IMG/VR virus record: IMGVR_UViG_3300034683_000012
Span: 1 to 20,930 of that record
Strand: one strand, 5' to 3'
From: a virus
Length of the DNA stretch: 20,930 nucleotides
The notes under the pieces were generated by a model. The model ran no database searches. It was not told where the DNA came from and saw only the letters and a list, made by a program, of their open reading frames with translations. Below are positions 12,601-19,943 of the stretch, one piece after another. Within the stretch, counting starts at the first letter, position 1; every line of letters begins with the position of its first letter. Made by a program: the position numbers and the translations under genes.

Positions 12601-14809
12601 TTGAACCGAGTTGAAAGATGGTATCGCCAACTTCTGGTATATCGCTATTTAACGCAGCATCTGTCTTGCTCAACTCAATGTAATCAGTGCCTACGGCTAC
12701 TACTTTTCGCCAATAAAACTTTTGTCTTGTACCCGTAAATATCTGACATCTTGCAAAGTCGGATGTTGAGAATAAGTTTTCAACTTCTCCGTCTTTAGAA
12801 TCAAAGTAACATCTGTAAAAGTCGGTAGTTTCTTCAACTTTTGTGCACAACATATTAGCTGCACTGATAATCAACTGACCTCCAACACTTCGTGCTTCGT
12901 GTATTAAGACTGAAAAGAACTCCGCTCTTTGTCTTACAAGTAATTGGTCAACCTCCGCAACCGAAGTACCGTTAATGTTCTTAATAGCCGCACCAGAACC
13001 GAGTAGGCCAGAGGCAAACGTACCAACCTCTATCCCTTCGAGAAATTTTATTAACTTTTGAGCAGTGTCTTCGGATACCTTAGATAGAAATTGCCTGTCT
13101 CCTATTAATCTGATAAGACTTTCGGTTTGTTTGACATCCAATATAGAGCCACCAGCGCCGCTTAAAAGGTAATTGATCTGATTTTGTATCTTCTGAATAG
13201 TCCCGACTTGTTTCTCTTCGGTTAGTGTTACTTCATAAATAGGTATAATTTCATCACCTTCTTTAATCCTTAGGTTGTCGATTATGATACTCCCTGCTAT
13301 ACCCAAATCTGTGTCTGCAAATTGAAGATAATCACCCTCTACTATGGTGTCGTGAAGAATAGGATTGCGAGCCATGTAAACGGGAGAAATGTTTACTTCG
13401 TATGTGTATCTTACATAATCATTCTTAGATAGATATTCTTGTCCTGCTGATAATAATCTTTGCGAAGCTGCCTCTATATATACCTCTGGCATTTCTATGT
13501 TTAAGAGGACAAATTTATCGCCAGCCTTGATGTTCATCGAAGCATACGGGAAATATAGTCCTATACCTTCGTCCAATACCCTGTTACATGTAAGTATGTA
13601 CTTGTTGCCTTCTTTTACGCATGACAGTATTTCAAATTCTCGGCCGCCGCAAAGGCCGTTTTTCATTGATATAGTTGCGCCTGGCAAGTAGTCGTTTATA
13701 TCAAATCCAATATCCTTTAAGGTTATCTTGAATGATGGTACGGTTGCGCCTTCTTCAAATATACCGTTGTCTGTAATAGGAGTGCCATCGCTGTTAACAG
13801 AATCGGACGCAATCTCGTCCAAATTACCGTTGTCTCCAGAATCCAAATTGACTATTATACCAGCTGCACTTAATTGAGATGCGGTCATGCCTTCGAGCGA
13901 AGGATAAATTTCTGGTAATGATTCATCGCTACCATCAAAGAATACGCTACCCTCCATGACACCCAAAGCACCTACATTTGGACTGTCAATATACGGGTCC
14001 AATGTGGTATAAGGAAATGACGGTAACATGAGGTTTTGAACCGCCATGTTGTTAGGGAGGTATAACGATAAATCTGGCTTTGTTAATTTGTTGTAGTATC
14101 TAAACGGTAAGTTTCTCGTGCTGCCGTAAACCCTTAGTCTGGTTATGATTTGTTGTTCCGGATCGGCTATTCTTGTTATCCTGTTTAGTCCGTTACCCTT
14201 ACCGTACTCAAACACATCGCTTATGATATTACCAGCAGTCCCTATGGTTATCGTTCGACCACGAATGATGAAATTAGATTTAAACGTAGTAGATACAAGC
14301 GACAAAGCGCCCCAAACATTTAATCTGTCTGCGGTGATAAATACATTGTTTACGGTTATGTTTGAATCGTTAACAGTTACAGTCCACGCACGGTCGCCCG
14401 TGTAAACCCTGTCAAGATTGGCTTTTATCCTGTCGGCTAAGTCGTGAATGGTCAGTGCGTGAAATCCGAATGAAGGTAGAGAAGAGAAATGAATGAGGTT
14501 ATCGTTAAGAACGTAGTCCAAGAACTCGCATCTTACCAACTCGTCCGAATAGCTGTTAAATTTTACGTTATCGTATGTGAACGCATCTCCCGTAGTGTTC
14601 TTGGTCGCTTTCTTTATGATAGATGGATCGTAGTTTAACGTAAATTGTTCGCCGCGATATATCACATAATCACCTATTGAGAAATCTATAGGATAGGGTG
14701 ATGTTATCGACGCAGTGATAAACCTGTCCCCCATGAAAGAGCCGCTGTACTCTAATTTGTGAATATCGCAAAGCTTTTCGTTGTTCTTATTGTAAACCTT
14801 CCAACTCAT
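6689..14809 (-). CDS. Giant Tal-like tail-tip / receptor-binding protein (2706 aa)
   Basis: The N-terminus (about 1-540) resembles the tail-associated (Tal, gp27-like) hub that closes the siphovirus tail tip: MSWKVYNKNNEKL, DFSIGDYVIYRGEQFTLNY and repeated beta structure. A helical connector region follows at about 540-690 (IQNQINYLLSGAGGSILDVK, then VDQLLVRQRAEFFSVLIHEA). The distal part is modular. Three NNLQ[IV]GGRNL segments start near residues 1001, 1517 and 2056, each ending near DWTPAPEDVQAEIDAA. Two long tandem units of immunoglobulin-like beta repeats lie between them. A discoidin/F5-8C-like domain lies at about 2270-2390 (NVAQGKTPSSNGTF to YVRIDLGQ). The C-terminal 300 residues look like a fibre tip (GYLGSLEIKSGG; YYGGYWRPHVDRGQ). 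It shares one base with the upstream gene (TGATG) and probably binds capsular or surface glycans. No depolymerase active site is evident. Confidence 0.85.
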   Translation of the reverse strand: MSWKVYNKNNEKLCDIHKLEYSGSFMGDRFITASITSPYPIDFSIGDYVIYRGEQFTLNYDPSIIKKATKNTTGDAFTYDNVKFNSYSDELVRCEFLDYVLNDNLIHFSSLPSFGFHALTIHDLADRIKANLDRVYTGDRAWTVTVNDSNITVNNVFITADRLNVWGALSLVSTTFKSNFIIRGRTITIGTAGNIISDVFEYGKGNGLNRITRIADPEQQIITRLRVYGSTRNLPFRYYNKLTKPDLSLYLPNNMAVQNLMLPSFPYTTLDPYIDSPNVGALGVMEGSVFFDGSDESLPEIYPSLEGMTASQLSAAGIIVNLDSGDNGNLDEIASDSVNSDGTPITDNGIFEEGATVPSFKITLKDIGFDINDYLPGATISMKNGLCGGREFEILSCVKEGNKYILTCNRVLDEGIGLYFPYASMNIKAGDKFVLLNIEMPEVYIEAASQRLLSAGQEYLSKNDYVRYTYEVNISPVYMARNPILHDTIVEGDYLQFADTDLGIAGSIIIDNLRIKEGDEIIPIYEVTLTEEKQVGTIQKIQNQINYLLSGAGGSILDVKQTESLIRLIGDRQFLSKVSEDTAQKLIKFLEGIEVGTFASGLLGSGAAIKNINGTSVAEVDQLLVRQRAEFFSVLIHEARSVGGQLIISAANMLCTKVEETTDFYRCYFDSKDGEVENLFSTSDFARCQIFTGTRQKFYWRKVVAVGTDYIELSKTDAALNSDIPEVGDTIFQLGSTDVNRQGAMILSTVGNDAPSFIQYSGINSYDLTGKETTKFTRLGNRIVGSTVFLSSGFNLDEWADGTSFDIQDAQSLANQADQKAQQAINDASAAVGLINSEVDRLQAQIDGEVSNWFYPYSPTLSNYPASEWTTDEIKNRHIGDTFTNTQEFIDNQTTPDAGKSWRFVVNNGVYSWTLIADSDAVLALQLASEAQATADGKSTTYLIQPTSYKLGDMWVLNADMTINGVAYKQGDVLTALQDSTVYNQSHWTKKIRYTDDTAVNNLQIGGRNLLTNTKQELHTDNSSGQEQVQLSTFPKSFEFTRNSEYVFSFDLKGNGQVKFIISNYSYPVSTVASNGAVGSDNGGSLSFYPATNWGRVWVKIKTSNWSVEKYLKPINLFVQAGSDIYIKEIKLETGSKATDWTPAPEDVQAEIDAAIVKATYWSIKSSAPVIYKNAPDAITSGTHTSVTVSGELRSGTTTTQGGFITVTPNGGTEPSTATASPVTIAPAIGDGKTSYTVRLYDTASKTTLLDTLTIPVVFKGASGVNAINVILGNEADVLPASPEGVVSDYSGSGTTIRVFEGATELDYDGVGTANGKFNVTATSTGITVGTKSESGLTCVFGNASNMTLDNAFITFTISGKTQDGASFSVTKTQSFAKARTGSDGVSVTLVDVEFAKNTSATTPPTTGWTTTAPTLLEGEQLWTRTKTTYSSGSTTYTTPANITPKKGDVGTGIESVTEEYAISTSKTVQPTSGWSITQPTWVQGQYIWSRVKVVYKNPASTVYTGYAVSSEWEAVNNLQVGGRNLLLGTNKGSSGWGQTVYNSSAFTISSENVLDVNGVKWSCIAENTQYAVLRYNNINYPKLKKGTTYSLSFDIYASKVIENVGVAIVQTNGLNYFTNYGYFNINTSIERKNVVLSIPSSQADIGTQVIYFQFSGRLAPGDFVVICNLALVEGNKPADWTPAPEDVQAEIDAAVVKATYWSIKASAPVIYKNAPDAITSGVHTSVTISGELRSGTTTTQGGFITVTPSGGTEPSTAIASPVTIAPAIGDGKTSYTVRLYDTATKTILLDTMTIPVVFKGASGVNAINVVLSNEADVLPASPEGVVSDYSGSGTTIRVFEGATELDYDGVGTGNGKFNVTATSTGITVGTKSESGLTCVFGNASNMTLDNAFITFTISGKTQDGASFSVTKTQSFAKARTGSDGVSVTLVDVEFAKNTSATTPPTTGWTTTAPTLLEGEQLWTRTKTTYSSGSTTYTTPANITPKKGDVGTGIESVTEEYAISTSKTVQPTSGWSITQPTWVQGQYIWSRVKVVYKNPASTVYTGYAVSSEWEAVNNLQIGGRNLVPESNFLRDTTSIFSPLGSSAIIEVVDDYIYDKALKVTPITGTPMGIHSGSTFSDGTIIAESGNRYSYQAFIRADSETTVYMGYQGGGASLSTLFSVTTDWKLIKVEGELDSANNRSLRFYTNNTIPFYITRVKFEKGNKATDWTPAPEDVQAEIDAAQTSADDAQLAADGYMKARYVRDWIQGSTLSTNNVWREINVIRKDGTNVAQGKTPSSNGTFNASYPAANATDNNINTYAQINGTTPATSNYVRIDLGQVYNDIDYIQIWHDYTDGRTFYGTKTEISVDGVTWTTIYDSATMGTYKETIGGKTHSQRYNRIVSEVNRSKAITDKFGTRVDGGLISTVITEYRELDSPQVTGLISGIQGTNKDLPFLVAGGTYNDALSGTAKAIIRHDGSVKFTDGVFSGVIDAVSGYLGSLEIKSGGYIDLPPTFTTQRKGRLDNSGLQLIYDGSNSQKIEWYTGLGTFAGSIQPNSSGHLRIESTFGIRIESENDIYLGYEGFYNDIFIGNSSATIKFGGAILDNIKKMTNLGFPQMAYTTLSMAASTNYTINTDTSLLVITMAYSSSGILKINADGNGATPTNGMIKIVMNISNSDTWLKCTTSGSNIRYKSSNEDFFLSGNSLVILVYYGGYWRPHVDRGQ
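8201..8626 (-). other. Exchangeable module 3 of the tail protein
   Basis: This insert lies between DWTPAPEDVQ and GGRNL of the third segment (about residues 2062-2203). It has a carbohydrate-binding-module-like beta-sandwich pattern (YSYQAFIRADSETTVYMGYQ, then SLRFYTNNTIPFYITRVKFE), with sequence unrelated to modules 1 and 2. Confidence 0.55.
8685..9244. repeat. 560-bp perfect direct repeat, copy A (inside tail protein gene)
   Basis: Every base matches 10305-10864 at a constant offset of 1620. It encodes the segment with DGVSVTLVDVEFAKNTSAT, TPANITPKKGDVGTGI and ISTSKTVQPTSGW. The first mismatches outside are at 8684 and 9245. A more diverged repeat continues on both sides (about 8636-9780 against 10256-11400). 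Confidence 0.95.
9781..10246 (-). other. Exchangeable module 2 of the tail protein
   Basis: This insert (about residues 1522-1677) contains YSLSFDIYASKVIENVGVAI and FVVICNLALVEGNKPADW, a jelly-roll carbohydrate-binding-module pattern. It is clearly A+T-richer than its surroundings: lines 9901-9960 and 10021-10080 each have 13 G/C of 60, against 26 of 60 in 9001-9060. Confidence 0.6.
10305..10864. repeat. 560-bp perfect direct repeat, copy B (inside tail protein gene)
   Basis: This is identical to 8685-9244, in the same orientation and reading frame. Between the two copies lie module 2 and the diverged half of the repeat unit. Recombination between copies would delete or duplicate exactly 1620 bp (540 codons) without changing frame. 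Confidence 0.95.
11401..11797 (-). other. Exchangeable module 1 of the tail protein
   Basis: This insert (about residues 1005-1136) contains YVFSFDLKGNGQVKFIISNY and INLFVQAGSDIYIKEIKLET, again a jelly-roll-like beta-sandwich but unrelated in sequence to modules 2 and 3. It is bounded by NNLQIGGRNL and ATDWTPAPEDVQ, the same junctions as the other two. Confidence 0.6.
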
Positions 14810-15291
14810 CAGATTAATGCTATTATTTCGCTACCGGAATATTGAGGTACTACCTTTGTTCTTGGGTCTGTAACCCTAAATCTTATCGTAAATGTCATAA
14901 GTTTACCATCATACCCAGAAAGATTAGGCTCATAGCTTACGAACCTTACTCCTTTTCTGCCTATGCCTGTGTGTACGTCGTACATCTTCATCTTTACTCC
15001 GTTACCGTCCTGTCCTGTAAGATAGTTTAAAAACAATTCTATCTTTGTGCTCCAATAATCGCCTGAATATCCTATTTCTACGTTAAGATCATAAGCTTTT
15101 AATGGGAGAACACTCGGCTCAAACCAATCTTCTCCGTCTTCTTCAGGCCAATCGTCTGTAACCACATCTTTGGCTTCTAAGTTAAGTTGTAGCGGAAACG
15201 ATAAACAAACCATATTAAAGTCTCTTACCAAGTCCTTCAATACAGCACCTGTTTTTTCTTTCTGAAACAATATGGTATATGCTTCTGCCAT
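14809..15291 (-). CDS. Distal-tail-like (Dit-type) protein
   Basis: The 160-aa protein appears beta-rich, with LSFPLQLNLEAKDVVTDDWP, LPLKAYDLNVEIGYSGDYWS, and a C-terminal strand pattern LMTFTIRFRVTDPRTKVVPQ. Its place between the tape measure and the Tal-like hub is that of the distal tail protein, which forms the hexameric ring joining tail tube and tip. The family is too diverged for a direct motif, so the assignment rests mainly on order, size and fold impression. Its TGA shares one base with the tail-fibre ATG. It has a candidate promoter of its own immediately upstream, and its start follows a 53-base gap, which is wide for this region. Confidence 0.6.
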   Translation of the reverse strand: MAEAYTILFQKEKTGAVLKDLVRDFNMVCLSFPLQLNLEAKDVVTDDWPEEDGEDWFEPSVLPLKAYDLNVEIGYSGDYWSTKIELFLNYLTGQDGNGVKMKMYDVHTGIGRKGVRFVSYEPNLSGYDGKLMTFTIRFRVTDPRTKVVPQYSGSEIIALI

Positions 15292-15307
15292 AGCGATTAT
15301 TTACTTA

Positions 15308-15338
15308 CAAATTTAACAATTTAATCAGAACATTCAAA
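15308..15338 (-). promoter_or_regulatory. Candidate internal late promoter before the tail-tip genes
   Basis: On the minus strand TTTG (15335-15338) is followed by 19 bases and then TAAATTTG (15308-15315), matching TAnnTTTG. A start near 15302 would leave about 11 bases of leader before ATG 15291. It lies in one of the few gaps of the late module. The sequence is very A/T-rich, so a chance match is possible. Confidence 0.5.
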
Positions 15339-15344
15339 ATATTC

Positions 15345-15845
15345 TCAATCTTTTTCGTGGACTTTTACGTTGCCTTCAAACGAAATATTACACTCGGTAT
15401 TTTTATATACACTTATACTTGCTAATCCTCTTTGTACAAGGTGGACATCAGCGCATCCGTAAACGGTAACATATATTTTAGCGTGATCTTTCGCCTCTAT
15501 TTCTATATCCGAAGCTCCGTTCACATATATATCTCTCACAGAGAATCCGCTGAATACGAATTTACCGCTACTGCCAAGAACGACACAATCGCTTTGAGGG
15601 TTATTTACGTAAAACTCGGTATTTACGTATATGTTATTCTTTTCAAGCAACTCTTTGTCGATGTTGTTAACGATAAACTCGTTTGACGGGAAGTTGTTCT
15701 CCATGACGAAATCAATACCCTTCTTATATTTGTCAATTAACGTCTGATGGTCAGAGTTTAGATCCCATTCGTTAAACCACTTGTCGCAAAGGCCTACTCG
15801 TCTTGCCGATGTTCTTAGTTCTATGTTGAGTTCTTTTAAGTCCAT
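15345..15845 (-). CDS. Unrecognised 166-aa protein with beta-solenoid-like C-terminal half
   Basis: Residues 1 to about 65 are helical and charged (MDLKELNIELRTSARRVGLC, DKWFNEWDL). From about residue 70 the protein alternates short strands: YVNTEFYVNN, GKFVFSGFSVRDIYVNGASD, IEIEAKDHAKIYVTVYGCAD, VHLVQRGLASISVYK, FEGNVKVHEKD. This looks like a few turns of a right-handed beta-helix and resembles the DUF2807/GIN adhesin-type solenoid; that comparison is only by eye. It starts one base below the tape-measure stop and lies before the distal tail gene, so it may be a tail-tip or tape-measure-associated component. I do not know a named function. Confidence 0.55.
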   Translation of the reverse strand: MDLKELNIELRTSARRVGLCDKWFNEWDLNSDHQTLIDKYKKGIDFVMENNFPSNEFIVNNIDKELLEKNNIYVNTEFYVNNPQSDCVVLGSSGKFVFSGFSVRDIYVNGASDIEIEAKDHAKIYVTVYGCADVHLVQRGLASISVYKNTECNISFEGNVKVHEKD

Positions 15846-15846
15846 A

Positions 15847-18800
15847 TCATTTAACTTTTAGAGATTTAGTACCAGCCGAAACAGAGTTTAAGAAGTCCAT
15901 GATGTCTTCTGCCATCTTGGATGCCTTCTCTGTGTTTCTCGCTATGTTTTGTAGTTGAATTAATTGTGCCTTACCCAATGCGGTTATCTCCGGCATGTCC
16001 GAATCGATAAGCCTCTTGACAAAGTCCAATTGCATTGCAATGTCAGCCCTGATACCGTTTACATAAGAAGCAAGTAATGAGGCTGTGTCTTCGGTTATAC
16101 CCTTTATCCCAGCCGCCAATCCTCCTTCTTCTTTATCGGGTTTATCTTTAAGCGAAACGCCGTAATTATCCTCCATGTATTTATTGAGAGAATCGAGAGC
16201 TTTATAATAGGCCTCCGATTTCTTTTCTCCCTCCATAAGGATTTTGGCAAGTCCTTCCATCTCCCTTTCATCAAGCACATAGTCTTGCCCGAAATAACCA
16301 CCTTTGCCGTCTTCTCCAAACAATGCTATTCGTGCTTTCTCCATCATCGGCTGTAATATTTGCATCTTAAGCATGTCATTCATCACACCGGCTAATATGT
16401 CGGCAGATGTCTTTCTAAACGCCTCTGCACCGTCTTCTCCCTTCTTCCATGCCTCAAATAACGCATCTCCCAATTGAGACGCCCAATTCTTAAAGTCGAT
16501 GTTTAACAGGTCAGAAGCTGCATCTTCGGCAAAGTATCTAAGTTCTTCTTCTGCTTCTTTTATGGCTGCATCGTAATCTGCAAGCTTTTTCTTGTCGGTG
16601 TTTTTCTTTGCCTCTTCTGCTTTTCTTTGAATCTCTAACTGTTTAAGTTGAAGCTCAAGATTTTTCTTTTGTTCTGCAAGCAATTCTTTCTGATTACCCA
16701 AAGAACGGCGAAGTGATTCTTCAATAGATTGATATGCTGCCTCTAACTTTCTAACCTCTGCCTCACTTTTTTGGATGGCTTTATCAAGTTTTTTGTCATG
16801 TGCTTGCGCTATCTTGCCAACCCAATTAGCAACTTCTCCCATAGCAGCGCCTATGCCTCCGACTATACCTCCTTTTGCAAAGCCTTCGCCTATATTAGAC
16901 ACCGAGCTTATTGCGTCCATAGCATATCCTATATTGTCAGCAACATCTTCATTGCCCAATGCCTCAAACATAGATCTTATGCCACCGAGTGTGCTTGAGA
17001 ACAGATCAAGGTATGGTTGTGCATTTCTAAACGCATCGGCAATCTTATTCTCGGCTGCCTCTAACTTTGTCCCAGCAGTAGCGGCGTCTGTCTGTGCTTG
17101 TGCAAGTGATTTATATTCTACGCTTATCCCTTGTATTTCTTTTTTTTCTACGGGTAATACTCCACTTTTATCAGTCGTAGTAGTTGATTTTACTCCGTAT
17201 GTGCTTACCACTCTGCCACCAGCCTCTACGATAGACAAATTTGCTCTCGCATCTTTAAGCTCTTTTAAAGCGTCTATATACTCGGATATGCCTTCTGTTA
17301 ACGATTTAAAAGGATTGCGTGATTCGTATTCGTTTCTTAGTTTCTTAAGTACCGACATGAGTTCCTTAAACTCGTTTATCGGTAAACTTTTACCCGAAGA
17401 AGCCTTAAACTTTTCTAAGTCGGATATAATACTCTCAATAACCGAAGTAGATAATCTGTCAATGTCCTCAAATGCCATTATCCACGTATCACTCTCTTTG
17501 AATATCTCGAAGTCTAAAGAAGCAAGTGCCTCCTTAGTTCTTTTTCTGCTTTCATCTACCGCTGCCTGTGAAGCTCCGTTCTTAATCAAATCTGCAACAT
17601 CTTGTTCTCCTTGTGCTATTATGTCCTTTCGTTGTTGTTCGTAGTTTTTATAGGTACTTAGTAGCTCTGCGGCTCTCATCAAACTTTCATCGGACAGTTT
17701 CTTTGATTCTTCTTGATAGGCTTTGACAAGTGCAGATGTTTTTCCGCCGAACATCTTTGCTACGGTATCAGGGTCTGCTTTTATGAGTTCAGCAAATGAT
17801 ATCCCTACTTTATTGCCTTTTATCTCATCCTCTATTTCTTTTTGCAGCTGTTCTAACACGGACTTAAAGCCTACCTTACCGCCGAACACTGCGTTTATGG
17901 CAAAACTGTAATCTCCCGATTCTTTATAAAGTTTAGAGAACAAATCCCATTTGGCTATTGTCTCTGTAATCTGTCTCTCTACGTCGGCCAACGTTGTTTC
18001 TACCGACTGTCTGTCTAATCCAGTTAAAGCTTTAGCCGCATCGACACGTGCCTGCGTGCTGCCTGTTTTGCGTATCTTCTCCAATTCTGATCTTAATGTA
18101 TCTGGATCAAATTCTGGATATATAGCTTTGGCTACACTCTTTGCTCTATCACTACCTGCTATCTTAACCCATTCTTCGTACATTGAGTTGGCCTCCATCA
18201 ACAAAGCAACTCTATCTTTCAGGATGTCGTTTGTAGCATTAGTTTCATTCGTGCTTTCTTTATCTCTTAACGCAATCTTTGCCTTAATATCCTCGATTTC
18301 TTTCAGCTTCTTATTCCACTCATCAGTGCCGATAAGTGAATCGTCCATTAAATCTAATTGATTCTGTGCGGCACTTAATTGATTCTCCCAATATAATTTA
18401 TTCTGTTTTACGTCTTTATCATCAATCTTCAACCAATCAAACAAAGATTCGGCCTCATTTCTCTTTTTGATAAGATCGTTTTCTGCCTTCAATATGTTGT
18501 TTATGGTAATAGGTACAGTATTTAGTGCAGCATTTGTTTTCATTACATTTCCTGCAGTGCCAGTGCCTATAACTCTTTCAAATTGCATAGGGAACAATTG
18601 CTCAATTTCTTTCGACAATTCATCAGACAACTTACCTGTTGTTTCTATGTCATTTCGCACACGCTTAATAAACTCATCGGCAAACTTCTGCCCTTTTTTT
18701 ATAACCGCCTCATCGTATATCTTAGCATATCCTTGAACTGCAGTTTCTATTGCTTTTGTTTGTAACTCTTGTGTGGCTTTTGTTACGGCCTCTGCTTTGG

Positions 18801-19941
18801 CAGTCTTGTATATCTCGTCTCTTAAAACCCTATATGCGCCAGCCTTATCATTAAGACTTGATATTTCTGAACCCATAGCAGACAGTATATCTCCGTGTTG
18901 AGATAATATTTGTGCTCTTGCGTCATACCATTCAGCAGTACCTTCTCTCGTTTTATCAAGATTTTCAAATAGTTTATCTAATTGAGCTATTTCTTTTGCG
19001 GATGCCTCTGCGAAACTTTTTCCCAATTCTTTTATTTCTTTTCCTGTTAACTTGGCAGCACTACCAAATTTAAACATGTTGCCAATAGCATCTAATATCT
19101 TAGCACCGAACAAGGTCATTACGGTAACTACCGCAACAAATGCAGTCTGCCAACTGAATATACTTGCAGCAACCTGTCTCCATACAGGTATGGCCTTTAT
19201 ATTCTGATTCATGCCATCCTTTTGCTGCTGCCTTAGTATTTTATATTCTTCATTGGCTCTTTTTACCTCATCGGCAAACATAGGTGCGTTGTTGGATATG
19301 GCCGCGAAGAATATATTAGCACCATACGCAATAGACGGGAGCTCTCGTGCTAATTGTTGTACCTGAAAAGTAAGGCCGTTAAAACCAGACTTGTAATTAC
19401 CGACGTTTCGCCGATAACGCATTGAGGCTTGTTCGGCCTCATTTAATTTTATGGTTGTTTGTTGGATGTTTTTAAGTAGTTCTTTACCTGCGGCTGCCTC
19501 CCTTTCTGCCTCACCTAATCGATCATACTCATAGATTAGCTTTCTTATTTGTTCTTTATAAGAAAGAATACTACCTTCGGCCAAGTTCTGTTTTTTTGAC
19601 GCATCGACAAGACTTTTGCCTACATTGTCAAGTTCTTGCTTAACTTTGGCAAATTCTTGGATAGTCTCGGTCGCATCGGCAGACTTTGGTAGTTTTCTGT
19701 ATTGTTGTTCTAATTCTTTCGTCCGTTGAATAAGTTGTTCGATGTAGCCTATCTCTTCTTGTGTAGCCTTAGCCCCAGCATTGCCTCTTTTTGCAGTTGC
19801 AGAAGTATTGGTAGTAGCGCTTACCTTGAGCTTTACCTCAAGCTTCTTAAGTTGTTTGAGCGCTCTCTTTTTTATAGCCTCTAACTGTTTGGGATTATCC
19901 TTATACAGAATAGAGAAATATAACGATCCGAGTTTTGCCAT
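15847..19941 (-). CDS. Tail tape measure protein (1364 aa)
   Basis: This long, mostly helical protein has extended charged coiled coils (about 65-175, 480-560, 700-900, 1060-1140) and a hydrophobic segment at about 264-283 (WQTAFVAVVTVMTLFGAKIL). A second glycine-rich hydrophobic stretch lies near 1020-1045. The segment RRNVGNYKSGFNGLTFQVQQ, followed by LARELPSIAYGANIFFAAIS and NNAPMFADEVKRAN (about 177-230), is the block I associate with tape-measure proteins of Bacteroidota siphoviruses. The protein sets tail length and helps DNA pass the cell envelope; at about 0.15 nm per residue it suggests a tail near 200 nm. Its ATG is 2 bases after the stop of the frameshifted chaperone, the canonical order. 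No lytic domain is recognised in it. Confidence 0.93.
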   Translation of the reverse strand: MAKLGSLYFSILYKDNPKQLEAIKKRALKQLKKLEVKLKVSATTNTSATAKRGNAGAKATQEEIGYIEQLIQRTKELEQQYRKLPKSADATETIQEFAKVKQELDNVGKSLVDASKKQNLAEGSILSYKEQIRKLIYEYDRLGEAEREAAAGKELLKNIQQTTIKLNEAEQASMRYRRNVGNYKSGFNGLTFQVQQLARELPSIAYGANIFFAAISNNAPMFADEVKRANEEYKILRQQQKDGMNQNIKAIPVWRQVAASIFSWQTAFVAVVTVMTLFGAKILDAIGNMFKFGSAAKLTGKEIKELGKSFAEASAKEIAQLDKLFENLDKTREGTAEWYDARAQILSQHGDILSAMGSEISSLNDKAGAYRVLRDEIYKTAKAEAVTKATQELQTKAIETAVQGYAKIYDEAVIKKGQKFADEFIKRVRNDIETTGKLSDELSKEIEQLFPMQFERVIGTGTAGNVMKTNAALNTVPITINNILKAENDLIKKRNEAESLFDWLKIDDKDVKQNKLYWENQLSAAQNQLDLMDDSLIGTDEWNKKLKEIEDIKAKIALRDKESTNETNATNDILKDRVALLMEANSMYEEWVKIAGSDRAKSVAKAIYPEFDPDTLRSELEKIRKTGSTQARVDAAKALTGLDRQSVETTLADVERQITETIAKWDLFSKLYKESGDYSFAINAVFGGKVGFKSVLEQLQKEIEDEIKGNKVGISFAELIKADPDTVAKMFGGKTSALVKAYQEESKKLSDESLMRAAELLSTYKNYEQQRKDIIAQGEQDVADLIKNGASQAAVDESRKRTKEALASLDFEIFKESDTWIMAFEDIDRLSTSVIESIISDLEKFKASSGKSLPINEFKELMSVLKKLRNEYESRNPFKSLTEGISEYIDALKELKDARANLSIVEAGGRVVSTYGVKSTTTTDKSGVLPVEKKEIQGISVEYKSLAQAQTDAATAGTKLEAAENKIADAFRNAQPYLDLFSSTLGGIRSMFEALGNEDVADNIGYAMDAISSVSNIGEGFAKGGIVGGIGAAMGEVANWVGKIAQAHDKKLDKAIQKSEAEVRKLEAAYQSIEESLRRSLGNQKELLAEQKKNLELQLKQLEIQRKAEEAKKNTDKKKLADYDAAIKEAEEELRYFAEDAASDLLNIDFKNWASQLGDALFEAWKKGEDGAEAFRKTSADILAGVMNDMLKMQILQPMMEKARIALFGEDGKGGYFGQDYVLDEREMEGLAKILMEGEKKSEAYYKALDSLNKYMEDNYGVSLKDKPDKEEGGLAAGIKGITEDTASLLASYVNGIRADIAMQLDFVKRLIDSDMPEITALGKAQLIQLQNIARNTEKASKMAEDIMDFLNSVSAGTKSLKVK

Positions 19942-19943
19942 GA

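Noticed and set aside
17140-17150. Slippery run in the tape-measure gene (eight T's on the plus strand)
   Set aside because: The zero frame continues for hundreds of codons on both sides, and I saw no alternative product of interest.
16775-17644. A 289-codon open frame on the plus strand inside the tape-measure gene
   Set aside because: It is antisense to a long, clearly coding helical gene. Its composition (serine- and alanine-rich, low in charge) is what the complement of that gene gives, and it has no promoter or family signature.
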